A DNA stretch of 51,760 nt, from NCBI GenBank assembly GCA_035570275.1, contig DATMNI010000260.1, positions 1 through 51,760 of the forward strand, in the 5' to 3' direction. The position numbers and the translations under genes were made by a program. The notes below the pieces were generated by a model. That model was not told the DNA's origin and made no database searches. It worked only from the letters and a program-made list of their open reading frames with translations. This stretch comes from DATMNI01 sp035570275 (GTDB lineage: Bacteria > Acidobacteriota > Terriglobia > Bryobacterales > Bryobacteraceae). Positions 43,967-51,760 of this stretch are shown in pieces (positions within the stretch are counted from its first letter, which is position 1; each line of letters starts with the position of its first letter).

Positions 43967-44373
43967 TTGTGGTTGTAGCGGATACATCGCCGCTGAACTA
44001 TCTGGTTCTGGTCGAAGCAGTCGAGGTTCTTCAACAACTCTACCAGCGGATCTTCGTTCCGGAAGCCGTTATCATCGAACTGCGCTCTTCCGATGCCCCA
44101 TTGGAGGTGCAACAGTGGGCGGCATCCCTGCCCAAATGGGTTGCAGTGCGTGCTGTGGCGGATGAGTTTCTCACCGAGCCGCGCTGGCAAGCTCTGCATC
44201 GAGGAGAACGAGCGGTCTTGGCGCTGGCGACGCTCCTCAAAGCCGATCTGGTTCTCATGGACGAGCGAATGGGCGTTGCCGTGGCGCGGAGAAACGGGCT
44301 TCGTGCCACTGGCACTTTGGGAATACTGGACGAGGCGGCACGGCAAGGACTGCTTGACCTAGCTCTCAGCTGA
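43963..44373 (+). CDS. DUF3368 PIN-like toxin
   Basis: A 136-residue PIN-fold nuclease-like protein. The first acidic motif is VADTSPLNYL (residues 5-14), the second is in VPEAVIIELR, and GERAVLALATLLKADLVLMD with TGTLGILDEAARQGLL gives the DUF3368 C-terminus. The acidic residues for metal binding (Asp, Glu, Glu/Asp, Asp) are present, so it should be active as a ribonuclease-type toxin. It is coupled to the UPF0175 antitoxin. The following bases could encode YPHALVAELLAENALRKKN and a stop, perhaps a relic of another gene. Confidence 0.87.
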   Translation: MIVVVADTSPLNYLVLVEAVEVLQQLYQRIFVPEAVIIELRSSDAPLEVQQWAASLPKWVAVRAVADEFLTEPRWQALHRGERAVLALATLLKADLVLMDERMGVAVARRNGLRATGTLGILDEAARQGLLDLALS

Positions 44374-44577
44374 AGGCTACGACGTTTCGTTACCCGCACG
44401 CCTTGGTCGCGGAGTTGCTGGCGGAGAACGCGCTGCGAAAGAAGAACTAAAAAACTAAACAATATCCGAACCTGGAAGCCGAGCGGCCTCGCTGGCGCAG
44501 GGGCAACGCCATAGGGTAGGGTTGAGTTATGATGCCAGTTTTCATGAGCTTTCGCGGGCGGAACGCCCATCCCAACA

Positions 44578-44607
44578 GGCCACACAATGACGATGGTCTG
44601 TCCCACC
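44578..44607. repeat. repeat family B, copy 2
   Basis: GACGATGGTCTGTCCCACC preceded by GGCCACACAA is nearly identical to 14011-14039. It abuts the 3' end of the ammonia-lyase gene. Confidence 0.6.
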
Positions 44608-45558
44608 TTAATACCCCGCTAAGTCCTCGAAGTCCACGTTCCCGCCGGACAGCACCACGCCCACCGAGCGGATCTCCGGCGGCAATTTACGGAACAGCAC
44701 GGCGGCAGCGGAGACAGCGCCCGAGGGTTCCACCAGGATCTTCAACCGCAGCAGCAGGAATTTCAGGGCCGCGCGGATCTCGTCCTCGGTGACCGTCGCC
44801 ACGCGTTCCACAAGGCGCTGCAGCACGGGAAAGGTCAATTCTCCGGGCTTCGCGGCACGGAGGCCATCGGCGATAGTTTCGGGATGCACCGAGACCCGCA
44901 CCCCGGCCTGCATCGACAGGAACGTATCGTTGGCCCCTTCCGGTTCCGCGCCGAAAACGCGCGTCCCAGGGTTGAGGGCTTTGGCAATGGTGGAGCATCC
45001 GGCCAGCAGACCGCCGCCGCCCACGGGCGCGATCAGCGCGTCCAGGGGGCCGGTCTCCTCGAGCAGTTCGAGCGCCGCCGTGCCTTGGCCGGCCATGATC
45101 AGCGGGTGGTCGAACGGCGGCACCAGGGTGGCGCCGCTCTCCTTAAGAATGGCTTGGGCGATGGCCTCCCGGCTGTCGGTGAAGCGGTTGTAGGTGACGA
45201 TCCTGGCGCCGCGGGCGCGGGTGGCTTCCATCTTGGAGCGCGGGGCATCCTCCGGCATGACGATGGTGGCCGGCACCCCCACATGCCTGGCCGCGATCGC
45301 CGTGGCCTGGGCGTGGTTGCCCGAAGAGTAGGCCACCACGCCGGGAGCCAGTTCGCTTGCCGTCAGCGACAGAACCAGATTGGCGGCCCCCCGGATCTTG
45401 AAGGCGCCGCCGCGCTGCAGGTTCTCGCACTTGAAGAAGACTCGCGCACCGGCTTCCGCGTCGAATCCGGCCGAGGTGAACACCGGGGTCTTGCGCGCCA
45501 GGGGGCGGATGCGTTCCGCCGCCCGGCGCACATCATCTGCATTGATTGCCAAGTCCAT
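44608..45558 (-). CDS. PLP-dependent serine/threonine ammonia-lyase (threonine dehydratase type)
   Basis: A 316-residue fold-type II PLP enzyme. The PLP Lys lies in RGGAFKIRGAANLV (about residue 56), the substrate-binding loop is YSSGNHAQATAIAA, the phosphate-binding loop is VGGGGLLAG, and the C-terminal VVLSGGNVDF is present. It lacks the regulatory ACT domains of biosynthetic IlvA, so it resembles catabolic threonine/serine dehydratase or serine racemase. It makes 2-oxobutyrate or pyruvate plus ammonia. Start ATG 45558 is chosen because the upstream extension is not protein-like. No ribosome site is obvious. Confidence 0.9.
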   Translation of the reverse strand: MDLAINADDVRRAAERIRPLARKTPVFTSAGFDAEAGARVFFKCENLQRGGAFKIRGAANLVLSLTASELAPGVVAYSSGNHAQATAIAARHVGVPATIVMPEDAPRSKMEATRARGARIVTYNRFTDSREAIAQAILKESGATLVPPFDHPLIMAGQGTAALELLEETGPLDALIAPVGGGGLLAGCSTIAKALNPGTRVFGAEPEGANDTFLSMQAGVRVSVHPETIADGLRAAKPGELTFPVLQRLVERVATVTEDEIRAALKFLLLRLKILVEPSGAVSAAAVLFRKLPPEIRSVGVVLSGGNVDFEDLAGY

Positions 45559-45681
45559 TGCTTGATTGTGACGCAGTAACGGTGGGCTTCGCCAGCCACA
45601 GTTGCCGCCCTCGGCTCCGGGCTGCAAGCGGGCCGCAAGACCAGGGGCGCCGGGCATATTGGTGACGCGATGCCGATGCTT

Positions 45682-46263
45682 TCATCGAGCCGCCGCGGGT
45701 TGCTTCTCGGCGTCCATGAAGTAATAGCTGATCATGTGCATCACGATCATATGGACGTCTTCGATGCGGCCCATGTGCGCGTTGCATGCCTGAATGTTAA
45801 GTTCGGCCATCGGCCCCAATTTGCCACCGTCACGGCCCGAGAGCGCGATAGTGCGGCAGCCAATCCCGTTGGCGTACTCGACCGCGCGAAGCACGTTGGG
45901 CGAGTTGCCGGAGCCGCTGAGGGCCAGAAGGAGATCGCCCGGCTCGGCAAAATTCTTCAATTGTTCGACAAAGATACACTCGTAGCCGACATCGTTGGAG
46001 TAGGCCGTGATGGTGGGCAGCGAATCGGTGAGCGCCATGATGCGGAAGCGCTTGTGGCGGTTGAAGCTGGCGCCTTTGACCATGTCGCAAACGAAATGCG
46101 ACGCCGTGGAGGCGCTGCCGCCGTTACCACAGACAAAGATGCGGCGGTCCTCGTCGCGCGCCTGGGCGAGCATCGCGATCGCCTGGCTGACCTTCTCCAG
46201 GTTGATGGTTTCGATCGCCTGCAGGACATCGGCTTTATAGATCTGGGGAAAACTCGCGGCCAT
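45682..46263 (-). CDS. gmhA: SIS-domain phosphosugar isomerase, GmhA-like
   Basis: A 193-residue protein. IFVCGNGGSASTASHFVCDM (about residues 42-61) is the GmhA substrate-binding segment, LLLALSGSGNSPNVLRAVEY is the second sugar-phosphate loop, and HMGRIEDVHMIVMHMISYYF is the C-terminal helix. It would convert sedoheptulose 7-phosphate into D-glycero-D-manno-heptose 7-phosphate for lipopolysaccharide core or exopolysaccharide. Its neighbours on both sides (O-antigen ligase-like and a glycosyltransferase nearby) support a surface-glycan role. No ribosome site is obvious at ATG 46263. Confidence 0.9.
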   Translation of the reverse strand: MAASFPQIYKADVLQAIETINLEKVSQAIAMLAQARDEDRRIFVCGNGGSASTASHFVCDMVKGASFNRHKRFRIMALTDSLPTITAYSNDVGYECIFVEQLKNFAEPGDLLLALSGSGNSPNVLRAVEYANGIGCRTIALSGRDGGKLGPMAELNIQACNAHMGRIEDVHMIVMHMISYYFMDAEKQPAAAR

Positions 46264-46533
46264 TACCCATTAAGGCTCAGGGGCCGCATGCCTGTCAATC
46301 GGCAGCCCTGTGGCCCTTCGCGTGGTTCGACTCGGGAGCTTGAAACGAGCGGGTTCCGCAGCGCGTGATGATGGGTTCACGATGTGCCAGCGGAGGTGGC
46401 GGCGACCGGCCTCCACACCATAGGTTTGGCACCTTCGTTTAGGGACCGAACACCGGTCGACGGGCGGCGAAGCTCGGCCCCGCCGCATCGAAAGGCACGG
46501 TGGCATCCATTGTTCCCCGGCGGTGGGTGGACA

Positions 46534-47928
46534 CTAGAACTGCCGCACCATCGCCGGACGGAATCCTGCGGTTCGAAAGGGCGCCGGTGCTGGTACGGCC
46601 GTGCGCCTGGCGATTTCCGCCTCTACGGTGGCGTCCAGGGCGGCGGACAATCCGGCAAAGACCGACAGCATCGAGGTGAAAGCGATGTAGTCGAACGTGA
46701 TCGACACGGCAAACACGATGAGCGCGTAGTTTAGTCCGAGGGCAATATTTGCGATATCCGCCAACCGGGGATCCCCGCGTGTCCGGCGGTAAATCCGGGA
46801 GGTCTTCTTCAGCGCGAAGACGATGGCCAGAACATAAAAGATGAGGGCTGGAATGCCGCACTCGCTGGAAACCTGGGTATAGCTGTTGTGGGTGCCTTGC
46901 CAACTGCCATGCCTCCGGCCGGCGGCCCTGGCATCCCGATCCTCGGCGACGGTAAACATTCCCGGGCCGACACCGAACAGAGGATGCTGGAAGGTGTATG
47001 CGATACTCTTGCGGAGCAGTTCCTTTCGGGCGGACGTGGAGGAATAAGCGATGGCTTCGACGGATTGCTCGTCGCCAGGGCGGATTTCCTCCTGATCTTC
47101 GGCCACCGTTCGGTATCGGTTCAGCAGCTTTCTCGGCATCGTGCCCACGATGAGCGCCACCAGCATCACAGTTCCGATGAGCATTTTCATTTTTCCCGCC
47201 GGATTGGAGCGGAGGAAAATGGAAAGAAGCAAGGCGCCGAAGGCCACCAGGGCGCCGCGGGAGCCGGTCTTGGAGAGGGTGAAAAGCATCACCAACATCA
47301 CTATGCCGCAAAATACCTTGCTCATCCCCGACTTGGCGTTGAGCGACATGAGAAACCACAAGCACAGCCCCAGCAACAGTGCCTGGGCCATCTCGTTGGG
47401 GTTGGAAAACTTGCCTTGAGGCAGGTATAGCCGTCCAGTTGCCTCGGTACTGCCCCACAAGATGGCGATGACCGTCAACACCAGAAAACCGTAAGTCACC
47501 GCGTGGACGGCCTTCCGGCACTGATCGAAGTTTGCGATCAGCCCGGCCGTCGCCAGGAAGATAATGAAGGACGGGAGCCATGACGTCAGAAACAACCCGG
47601 TGCTGCCGCCCTTCCACATGCTGCCGGGAATCGCCAGCACGACCCAGACCGTGAAGGCGAGCAGGGCTTTGCCGGTCTCGGATTTGAGCGCCCGGATGAA
47701 AGCCTGGCTCAGAATCACCATTACGAAGATCACGCGGTAACTGATGCCGGGTATGTGCAGGAAGGAGAACTTCACGTCGAAAATCCGGCTGTAGATCAGG
47801 AACAGGTACAGCACCAGGAGGATGAATCCCACCTGCTGGAAGGCGGAGGCGCCATCGGATGGGACGGCACCGTCGGCTGCCGGAGCCGGGCTCGGCAAGG
47901 CCTGCATGAGAGGGGGAACCGCGGTCAT
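46534..47928 (-). CDS. O-antigen ligase/polymerase family membrane protein
   Basis: A 464-residue protein with about 10-12 membrane helices (VGFILLVLYLFLIYS, LLLGLCLWFLMSL, IVMLVMLFTLSKTGSRG, MLIGTVMLVALIVGTMP). The Wzy_C / WaaL-type periplasmic loop contains YTFQHPLFGVGPGMF and GTHNSYTQVSSECGIPALIF, whose HN motif is the family signature. It would join or polymerise lipid-linked glycans at the periplasmic face. It is divergent from the small ORF and GT39 gene. It reads through no other genes; GmhA lies 270 bases downstream on the same strand. The 270-base spacer has no feature I can name. Confidence 0.88.
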   Translation of the reverse strand: MTAVPPLMQALPSPAPAADGAVPSDGASAFQQVGFILLVLYLFLIYSRIFDVKFSFLHIPGISYRVIFVMVILSQAFIRALKSETGKALLAFTVWVVLAIPGSMWKGGSTGLFLTSWLPSFIIFLATAGLIANFDQCRKAVHAVTYGFLVLTVIAILWGSTEATGRLYLPQGKFSNPNEMAQALLLGLCLWFLMSLNAKSGMSKVFCGIVMLVMLFTLSKTGSRGALVAFGALLLSIFLRSNPAGKMKMLIGTVMLVALIVGTMPRKLLNRYRTVAEDQEEIRPGDEQSVEAIAYSSTSARKELLRKSIAYTFQHPLFGVGPGMFTVAEDRDARAAGRRHGSWQGTHNSYTQVSSECGIPALIFYVLAIVFALKKTSRIYRRTRGDPRLADIANIALGLNYALIVFAVSITFDYIAFTSMLSVFAGLSAALDATVEAEIARRTAVPAPAPFRTAGFRPAMVRQF

Positions 47929-48245
47929 GTAGAGTGAATGAGCTTCCTCGTTCGGATTCTAGCACTTTCAGCCGGTGGCGGGTTCCGGAAGCCGCCGGAC
48001 AGGTAATGCATGGCACGATGTCGCCTGGAGATGGGCCGGTGCTGGTGGGCGGTCTCAGACACAAAACCTGCCGGGGCGCCCGGGGGCGCCCGGGGCCTGG
48101 TGCCCGCCCGCCACGCCGTGAGCGGCAGCAAGGCGCCGAACACCGTTCAGAGAAACCAGCTGGCGTCGCGAGAACGCTGAATCGGGATTCGGAGCCGAGC
48201 AGAGCAGGGCGGCGAACCCCGGCTGGATGATACACTGTACGTCCC

Positions 48246-48494
48246 ATGATCGACCAACGGCAATCTGGCCGGGGTGCTTCGGCGAAGAAGGGGCTGGTTG
48301 GCATTCTGCTGGAGGTCGTTTTTCTGGTGGTCAACATGTACATCGCTTCCCGGCGTCGCTTCTGGCACGACAAAATCGGTACCGTCCTCGTAACGCGGCT
48401 TCCCAGCGACTTCCTGCCGGTCGCGCACGCCATGGTACAGGTATCGGCCGGACCCTTCGGACCAACCGAATTTGCCGCCGGGTTGCCGCGATGA
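48246..48494 (+). CDS. possible small membrane protein upstream of the glycosyltransferase
   Basis: An 82-residue frame with one hydrophobic stretch (GLVGILLEVVFLVVNMYIA) followed by a basic patch (SRRRFW). Its ATGA stop overlaps the GT39 start at 48491, which argues for translational coupling. A TACACT (48231-48236) could be a -10 box, putting the transcript start very near the ATG with no ribosome site, as in leaderless transcripts. Codon third positions look GC-rich. I recognise no family. The alternative is that this is just the untranslated leader of the GT39 gene. The stretch 47929-48245 holds no feature that I can support beyond putative promoter elements. Confidence 0.4.
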   Translation: MIDQRQSGRGASAKKGLVGILLEVVFLVVNMYIASRRRFWHDKIGTVLVTRLPSDFLPVAHAMVQVSAGPFGPTEFAAGLPR

Positions 48495-50047
48495 CAATAC
48501 CCCCCCCGGGTCCCCGATTTCGGGATCGCAGATACGCGTATTGGACGGCAGGGGCCTTGCTTCTTTTTGTGCTGCTGGCTCTCGGCAGCGTGCTGACCAA
48601 GCGCCCCTGGTGTGACGAGGCTTGGTTCGCCAGCCCGGGACTCGACCTGGCCGTGAACGGTCGCATGGGGACCCATGTCCTTGAGCCCACCGGGACGGCT
48701 TTGTCCCTCCTGAAATCCGGTGCGCGGCTGGATCGAATTGACCAACATACTTACTGGGTCATGCCGCTGCATTTTCTGATCCTCGCTGTATGGTTCAAAG
48801 TCTTCGGGTTTAGCCTGACGGTTCTCCGGCTTCCCGCGGTAGTGTGGGGCCTGGCGGCGCTGGCCGCCTGGTACGTGAATGTCCGGCGACTGGGCGGTTC
48901 CGGAGAACTCGCCGCGATGACACTGTTTTTCATCGGTATCGACTACGCCTTCGTGAGTTCCGCTTCCGACGGGCGGATGGACATGATGTGCGCCTCTCTC
49001 GGCTTTGTGGCAATGGCAGTTTATCTGGAGCTCCGTGAGACCCGGTTTTCGTGGGCGGTCCTCCTCAGTCATGCCGCGGCTGCCCTTAGCGTGTTTACCC
49101 ATCCCAACGGCGTGCTGGCGTCAGTGTCACTGGTTTTCATGATGTTTTACCTGGACCGCAAGCGGTTTTCCTGGACCGTTCTGCCTCTTTCCGGGATGCC
49201 GTATGTAATGGCCGCGCTTGGATGGGCAGAGTATATAATGCAGGATCGAGCCGCATTCGTGGCTCAATTCAGCGCCAATGCCGCCAATCGATCGGCCGGG
49301 CTGACGGCGCCGATCGAGGGCATCCGGCTGGAGATCGCCAGGCGATATCTGGAAGGACATTTCCTGCCGGAGGCCGGGTTCAACGGCCGCCTGAAGGTTC
49401 TCATTCTCCTCGGCTACATCGCGGCCCTCGCCATAACGGCCGCCGTGCCCGCACTGCGGCGCAATCAGGGGTACCGGCTGCTGCTCTATTTAACCGCTCT
49501 GCGGTTTCTGATGATGGCTTGGGGCATTTCCGTTAAAGCCGAGTATTATCTGGTGCACATCATCCCTTTTTACGCATTTTTCTTGGCGTGTGCGGCCTGC
49601 TGGCTTTGGCAACGGTCCAACCGGGTCCGCTGGATCGCAGCTTTGCTGCTTGGTCTCGTTGTAGGATTGCAGTTGAGTTGGAGCCTCTATCGGATCTTTT
49701 GGCTGCGGCCGTACCAGAACCAGTACCTCCCCGCAGTCCGTTTTCTCGAGGCACGCATAACGCCTCAAGACCTGGTATGCGGTAGCGCCGAACTGGCTTT
49801 CGCTTTCGGCTTCTATAATCCACAGATCGTAGACGATCTGTGGCTGGGCCTCTGGTCCGGAAAGCGTCCGACTATCATTGTGGTGGATAAGTGGTACTAC
49901 CGCCAGGAATTTGCCGGCCCTCACACAGTGGCGCCGGCACACTTTCCTTACGTCACACGGTTACTACGGGACGACTTCACGGAGATCTATTCACAAGGCG
50001 ACGATTACCTTATCTACGCTCTCAAACCGGGTACCGTCAGCAGGTAA
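48491..50047 (+). CDS. glycosyltransferase family 39-like membrane protein
   Basis: A 518-residue integral membrane protein with about 10-12 helices. The first extracytoplasmic loop after helix 1 reads TKRPWCDEAWFASPGLDLAV, the D-E acidic motif of GT39/ArnT-type transferases that use lipid-linked sugars. Further helices are LHFLILAVWFKVFGF, AAMTLFFIGIDYAFVS and IAALLLGLVVGLQLSWSL. The C-terminal periplasmic domain (about 420-518) is typical. Start ATG 48491 because upstream in-frame sequence is not protein-like and this codon overlaps the stop of the preceding small frame. Likely adds sugar to protein or glycan at the outer face of the membrane; specificity unknown. Confidence 0.87.
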   Translation: MTIPPPGPRFRDRRYAYWTAGALLLFVLLALGSVLTKRPWCDEAWFASPGLDLAVNGRMGTHVLEPTGTALSLLKSGARLDRIDQHTYWVMPLHFLILAVWFKVFGFSLTVLRLPAVVWGLAALAAWYVNVRRLGGSGELAAMTLFFIGIDYAFVSSASDGRMDMMCASLGFVAMAVYLELRETRFSWAVLLSHAAAALSVFTHPNGVLASVSLVFMMFYLDRKRFSWTVLPLSGMPYVMAALGWAEYIMQDRAAFVAQFSANAANRSAGLTAPIEGIRLEIARRYLEGHFLPEAGFNGRLKVLILLGYIAALAITAAVPALRRNQGYRLLLYLTALRFLMMAWGISVKAEYYLVHIIPFYAFFLACAACWLWQRSNRVRWIAALLLGLVVGLQLSWSLYRIFWLRPYQNQYLPAVRFLEARITPQDLVCGSAELAFAFGFYNPQIVDDLWLGLWSGKRPTIIVVDKWYYRQEFAGPHTVAPAHFPYVTRLLRDDFTEIYSQGDDYLIYALKPGTVSR

Positions 50048-50646
50048 GAGATGTGCCGGCATGCTCGGTGCGCGCGGCGGAAACGCTTTTGACATGGAAG
50101 TAGCCTGGACATGACGCCGGGCAGAGTTTCACAAAAAGCCATCTCCCAGGGCGTCAGGTTCCGCTGCGATTCGCATTCGTCTTGCAGGAATGGACTCGGG
50201 CGCCCGGCTCCCATTCGTGAGAATTCTCACGCAGCCGGCGCTCCCGCCGTCAATCGCCAGGGTTGGAGCCGGTAAAGGGAACACACATTGAGGGCGATCG
50301 GCATCATCAGACCGTGTTCCAACGAGGGAAGCCAACGTCGGCGAGTGCGCGCGTCCTCAATTAAGCAGACAGCCGTGGGGGAAGGGCTGTATCGCTTCGA
50401 ACACATCTTTAAAAGGAATCAGTACCTTATAGGTGGCGCAGTTCCCCCGGGGGCCATGTGCTCCCATATATCTGTATTTAATATTACATACCCTGTTAAA
50501 GTATTATTAATTACATGTATCGCGCTCCGGTACACATCCGTACTCCGGCAGAGTTCATGGTGAAGTTTTAGCTATCAAATTCCAGGAAGCCGTCGTAAAC
50601 TGGCTACATCCGGTAGATTCCGGGTAAACGAGGAGCGAGGTTACGA
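50048..50646. other. intergenic region with an AT-rich patch
   Basis: About 600 bases between the glycosyltransferase and PEP-CTERM genes. From about 50466 to 50525 the sequence is markedly AT-rich (for example ATTTAATATTACATA), unlike the rest of the window; this is a plausible promoter or protein-binding region. Short frames here have no ribosome site or family resemblance. Confidence 0.45.
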
Positions 50647-51342
50647 ATGCCTGTCACTTCCAGATTTGCGTCGGTTGCTGCCCTTGGCCTGTTAGTTATC
50701 TCCAGCGCTGCGGCCTCTTCACTTTTTACTATTCCTGTGGTCAATTTCTCCTTCGAGATTCCTCCGGCGGCTGGGCTGACGCATGGTTGTGGACCCAACT
50801 GCTCGTTTAGTACGGGGTCCATTCCTGGTTGGGTCGGCAGCGCCAGCAATTCCGGCGAATTCCGACCTGGAGCCCTGCAAGGGAACACCACTTGGTTCAA
50901 CACGCTCACGAATGGCAATACGATCCTCTTCGATGAAGGACCCACTATTTCTCAGACTGTCGGTGCGACGGTCGTGCCGGGCGACACTTACACCTTAATG
51001 GTTGATTTGGGACAGCGGAAGGATCTGCCACTCCAGCCATTTAGGCCGACGGTGGATCTGCTGATTGGCGGAGCTGGTGGAACCACTTTCACAGCTACCG
51101 GAACTGCCCCAGTGTCCGGAGGGTGGTCGACTTTTGTGGCAACCTACACGGGCTTGCCCGGGGACGCCGGCAAATCGATTACTATCCAACTCCTTTCGAC
51201 TGGGAGCCAAGGCGAGTTTGATAATGTTCGCTTGAGCGGTTTGACCCCGGCCTCTTCAGTGCCCGAGCCCACCGGTGTTACTCTCCTTGGACTGGGTTTG
51301 GCTGGACTCCTGGTATTCGCCAAACGGCAGCGGGCCAGCTAG
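50647..51342 (+). CDS. PEP-CTERM-anchored exported protein
   Basis: A 231-residue protein. Signal peptide ASVAALGLLVISSAAASS, beta-rich mature domain with two Cys that could pair (THGCGPNCSFSTG), and WSTFVATYTGLPGDAGKSIT, which resembles carbohydrate-binding jelly-roll segments. The C-terminus SVPEPTGVTLLGLGLAGLLV ends with the basic FAKRQRAS, the complete PEP-CTERM sorting signal. Start ATG 50647 follows GAGGAGCGAGG. Nearby glycan genes (44608-50047) fit the known linkage between PEP-CTERM proteins and exopolysaccharide. Confidence 0.88.
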   Translation: MPVTSRFASVAALGLLVISSAAASSLFTIPVVNFSFEIPPAAGLTHGCGPNCSFSTGSIPGWVGSASNSGEFRPGALQGNTTWFNTLTNGNTILFDEGPTISQTVGATVVPGDTYTLMVDLGQRKDLPLQPFRPTVDLLIGGAGGTTFTATGTAPVSGGWSTFVATYTGLPGDAGKSITIQLLSTGSQGEFDNVRLSGLTPASSVPEPTGVTLLGLGLAGLLVFAKRQRAS

Positions 51343-51389
51343 ACAACAGCGTTTGGACGCCTGTAGGACTTTGGTTGCGGGGGAAGCTC

Positions 51390-51474
51390 TAAAATAACCG
51401 GCCAATCTGTTTTGAACCAGGACCCTTCAGCGTAAGGGCTTCCAATATTCAAACAGTTTGGCCGGTTTATTTTA
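51390..51474. repeat. 85-base imperfect inverted repeat, possible MITE or bidirectional terminator
   Basis: The arms 51390-51416 (TAAAATAACCGGCCAATCTG...) and 51448-51474 (...CAGTTTGGCCGGTTTATTTTA) pair over about 27 positions with few differences. The loop holds its own small hairpin (CCCTT...AAGGG). It lies between the convergent ends of the PEP-CTERM gene and a minus-strand LamG-type gene. T-rich ends on both arms are compatible with termination in both directions. No clear target-site duplication flanks it. Confidence 0.8.
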
Positions 51475-51615
51475 TGCATAAACCGGTCCAAATCCGGGCA
51501 AGCCGAGAGCCTGGCTCAGAACGAAGGAGGGCACCCCGGTGCTGCAAGCCGCCGGTTGGAGTCCATCGCCACCAACCCGAGCACGCAATCCAAAGCCCGT
51601 TCGGCGTTGGCGTCC

Positions 51616-51760
51616 TCAAGGAATCACCAGCCCTCGCAGCGCCATGTCATACCGAATCGCCCCAGTTGCCCGGATCAGTTCCGAGTCGGTGAGCGCCCGG
51701 TTCCAGACCAGCAGTTCGCTCATTGTGCCCCGAAAAGTAGAGCCGATAATCAGCGGATTG
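51616..51760 (-). CDS. C-terminal fragment of a LamG/concanavalin-like protein
   Basis: A minus-strand frame enters from the right edge and ends at TGA 51618-51616 (47 visible residues). FRGTMSELLVWNRALTDSEL matches the closing strands of LamG-like jelly-roll domains (F-x-G-x-[IM]-[SA]-E-[VL]-L-[VI]-[YW]-N-R-A-L). The rest lies outside the window. Probably an exported carbohydrate- or surface-binding protein. The stretch 51475-51615 has no gene that I can support. Confidence 0.7.
   Translation of the reverse strand, partial: NPLIIGSTFRGTMSELLVWNRALTDSELIRATGAIRYDMALRGLVIP

Noticed and set aside
46439..49102. An 887-residue minus-strand frame
   Set aside because: It is out of frame with the O-antigen ligase gene and antisense to the GT39 gene; not protein-like.

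Overview
This window looks like a chromosomal stretch from an Acidobacteriota bacterium, most likely of the Bryobacterales/Solibacter type. That placement is inferred from gene content: an ECF sigma factor beside a kinase-TPR fusion, a large Oar-like TonB-dependent receptor, PEP-CTERM proteins, Tat-exported Gfo/Idh/MocA and sugar-isomerase proteins, a pyrroloquinoline-quinone dehydrogenase and many TPR proteins. The DNA is GC-rich, so long open frames antisense to real genes are common; I discarded them. I saw no rRNA, tRNA, CRISPR array, complete insertion sequence or prophage.

Layout. 1-3821: an ECF sigma factor and a partial downstream gene, divergent from a membrane Ser/Thr kinase with kinesin-light-chain-type TPRs. 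4331-10893: two small membrane proteins, a bifunctional penicillin-binding protein and two exported TPR proteins. 10930-13929: a packed GNAT / epimerase-like / DapA-superfamily cluster. 14060-19335: a methyltransferase, a Nat-type ABC exporter pair on the minus strand and an Fsr-like MFS efflux protein. 19394-24924: a dense run of exported redox-type proteins (PQQ dehydrogenase, Tat Gfo/Idh/MocA protein, formylglycine-generating-enzyme-like protein lacking the catalytic cysteine pair, ApbE flavin transferase). 24925-25609: a decayed patch with remnants of DUF29 and GxxExxY genes. 25610-30079: a four-subunit 2-oxoacid:ferredoxin oxidoreductase operon followed by 2-isopropylmalate synthase. 30198-36460: an exported repeat protein, succinate-semialdehyde dehydrogenase divergent from an SDR, a PEP-CTERM protein with a textbook promoter, and a Tat-exported sugar isomerase. 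36799-40365: a TonB-dependent receptor with a clear terminator. 40543-44373: an IS remnant, the TypA/BipA GTPase and a UPF0175/DUF3368 toxin-antitoxin pair. 44608-50047: a PLP-dependent ammonia-lyase, a GmhA-like isomerase, an O-antigen ligase-like protein and a GT39-like glycosyltransferase. 50647-51760: a second PEP-CTERM protein, a large inverted repeat and the C-terminus of a LamG-like protein.

The less ordinary content lies in three places. First, the 19394-24924 cluster could be a periplasmic oxidation module that pairs an FGE-fold protein with a flavin transferase. Second, there are several non-coding repeat families: a double-hairpin element in three copies, a second element in two copies, a 44-base near-copy of the ABC ATPase gene start with its start codon lost, and an 85-base inverted repeat near the right end. 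Third, many coding regions contain short in-frame tandem repeats. I did not find a clearly new defence or biosynthetic system.
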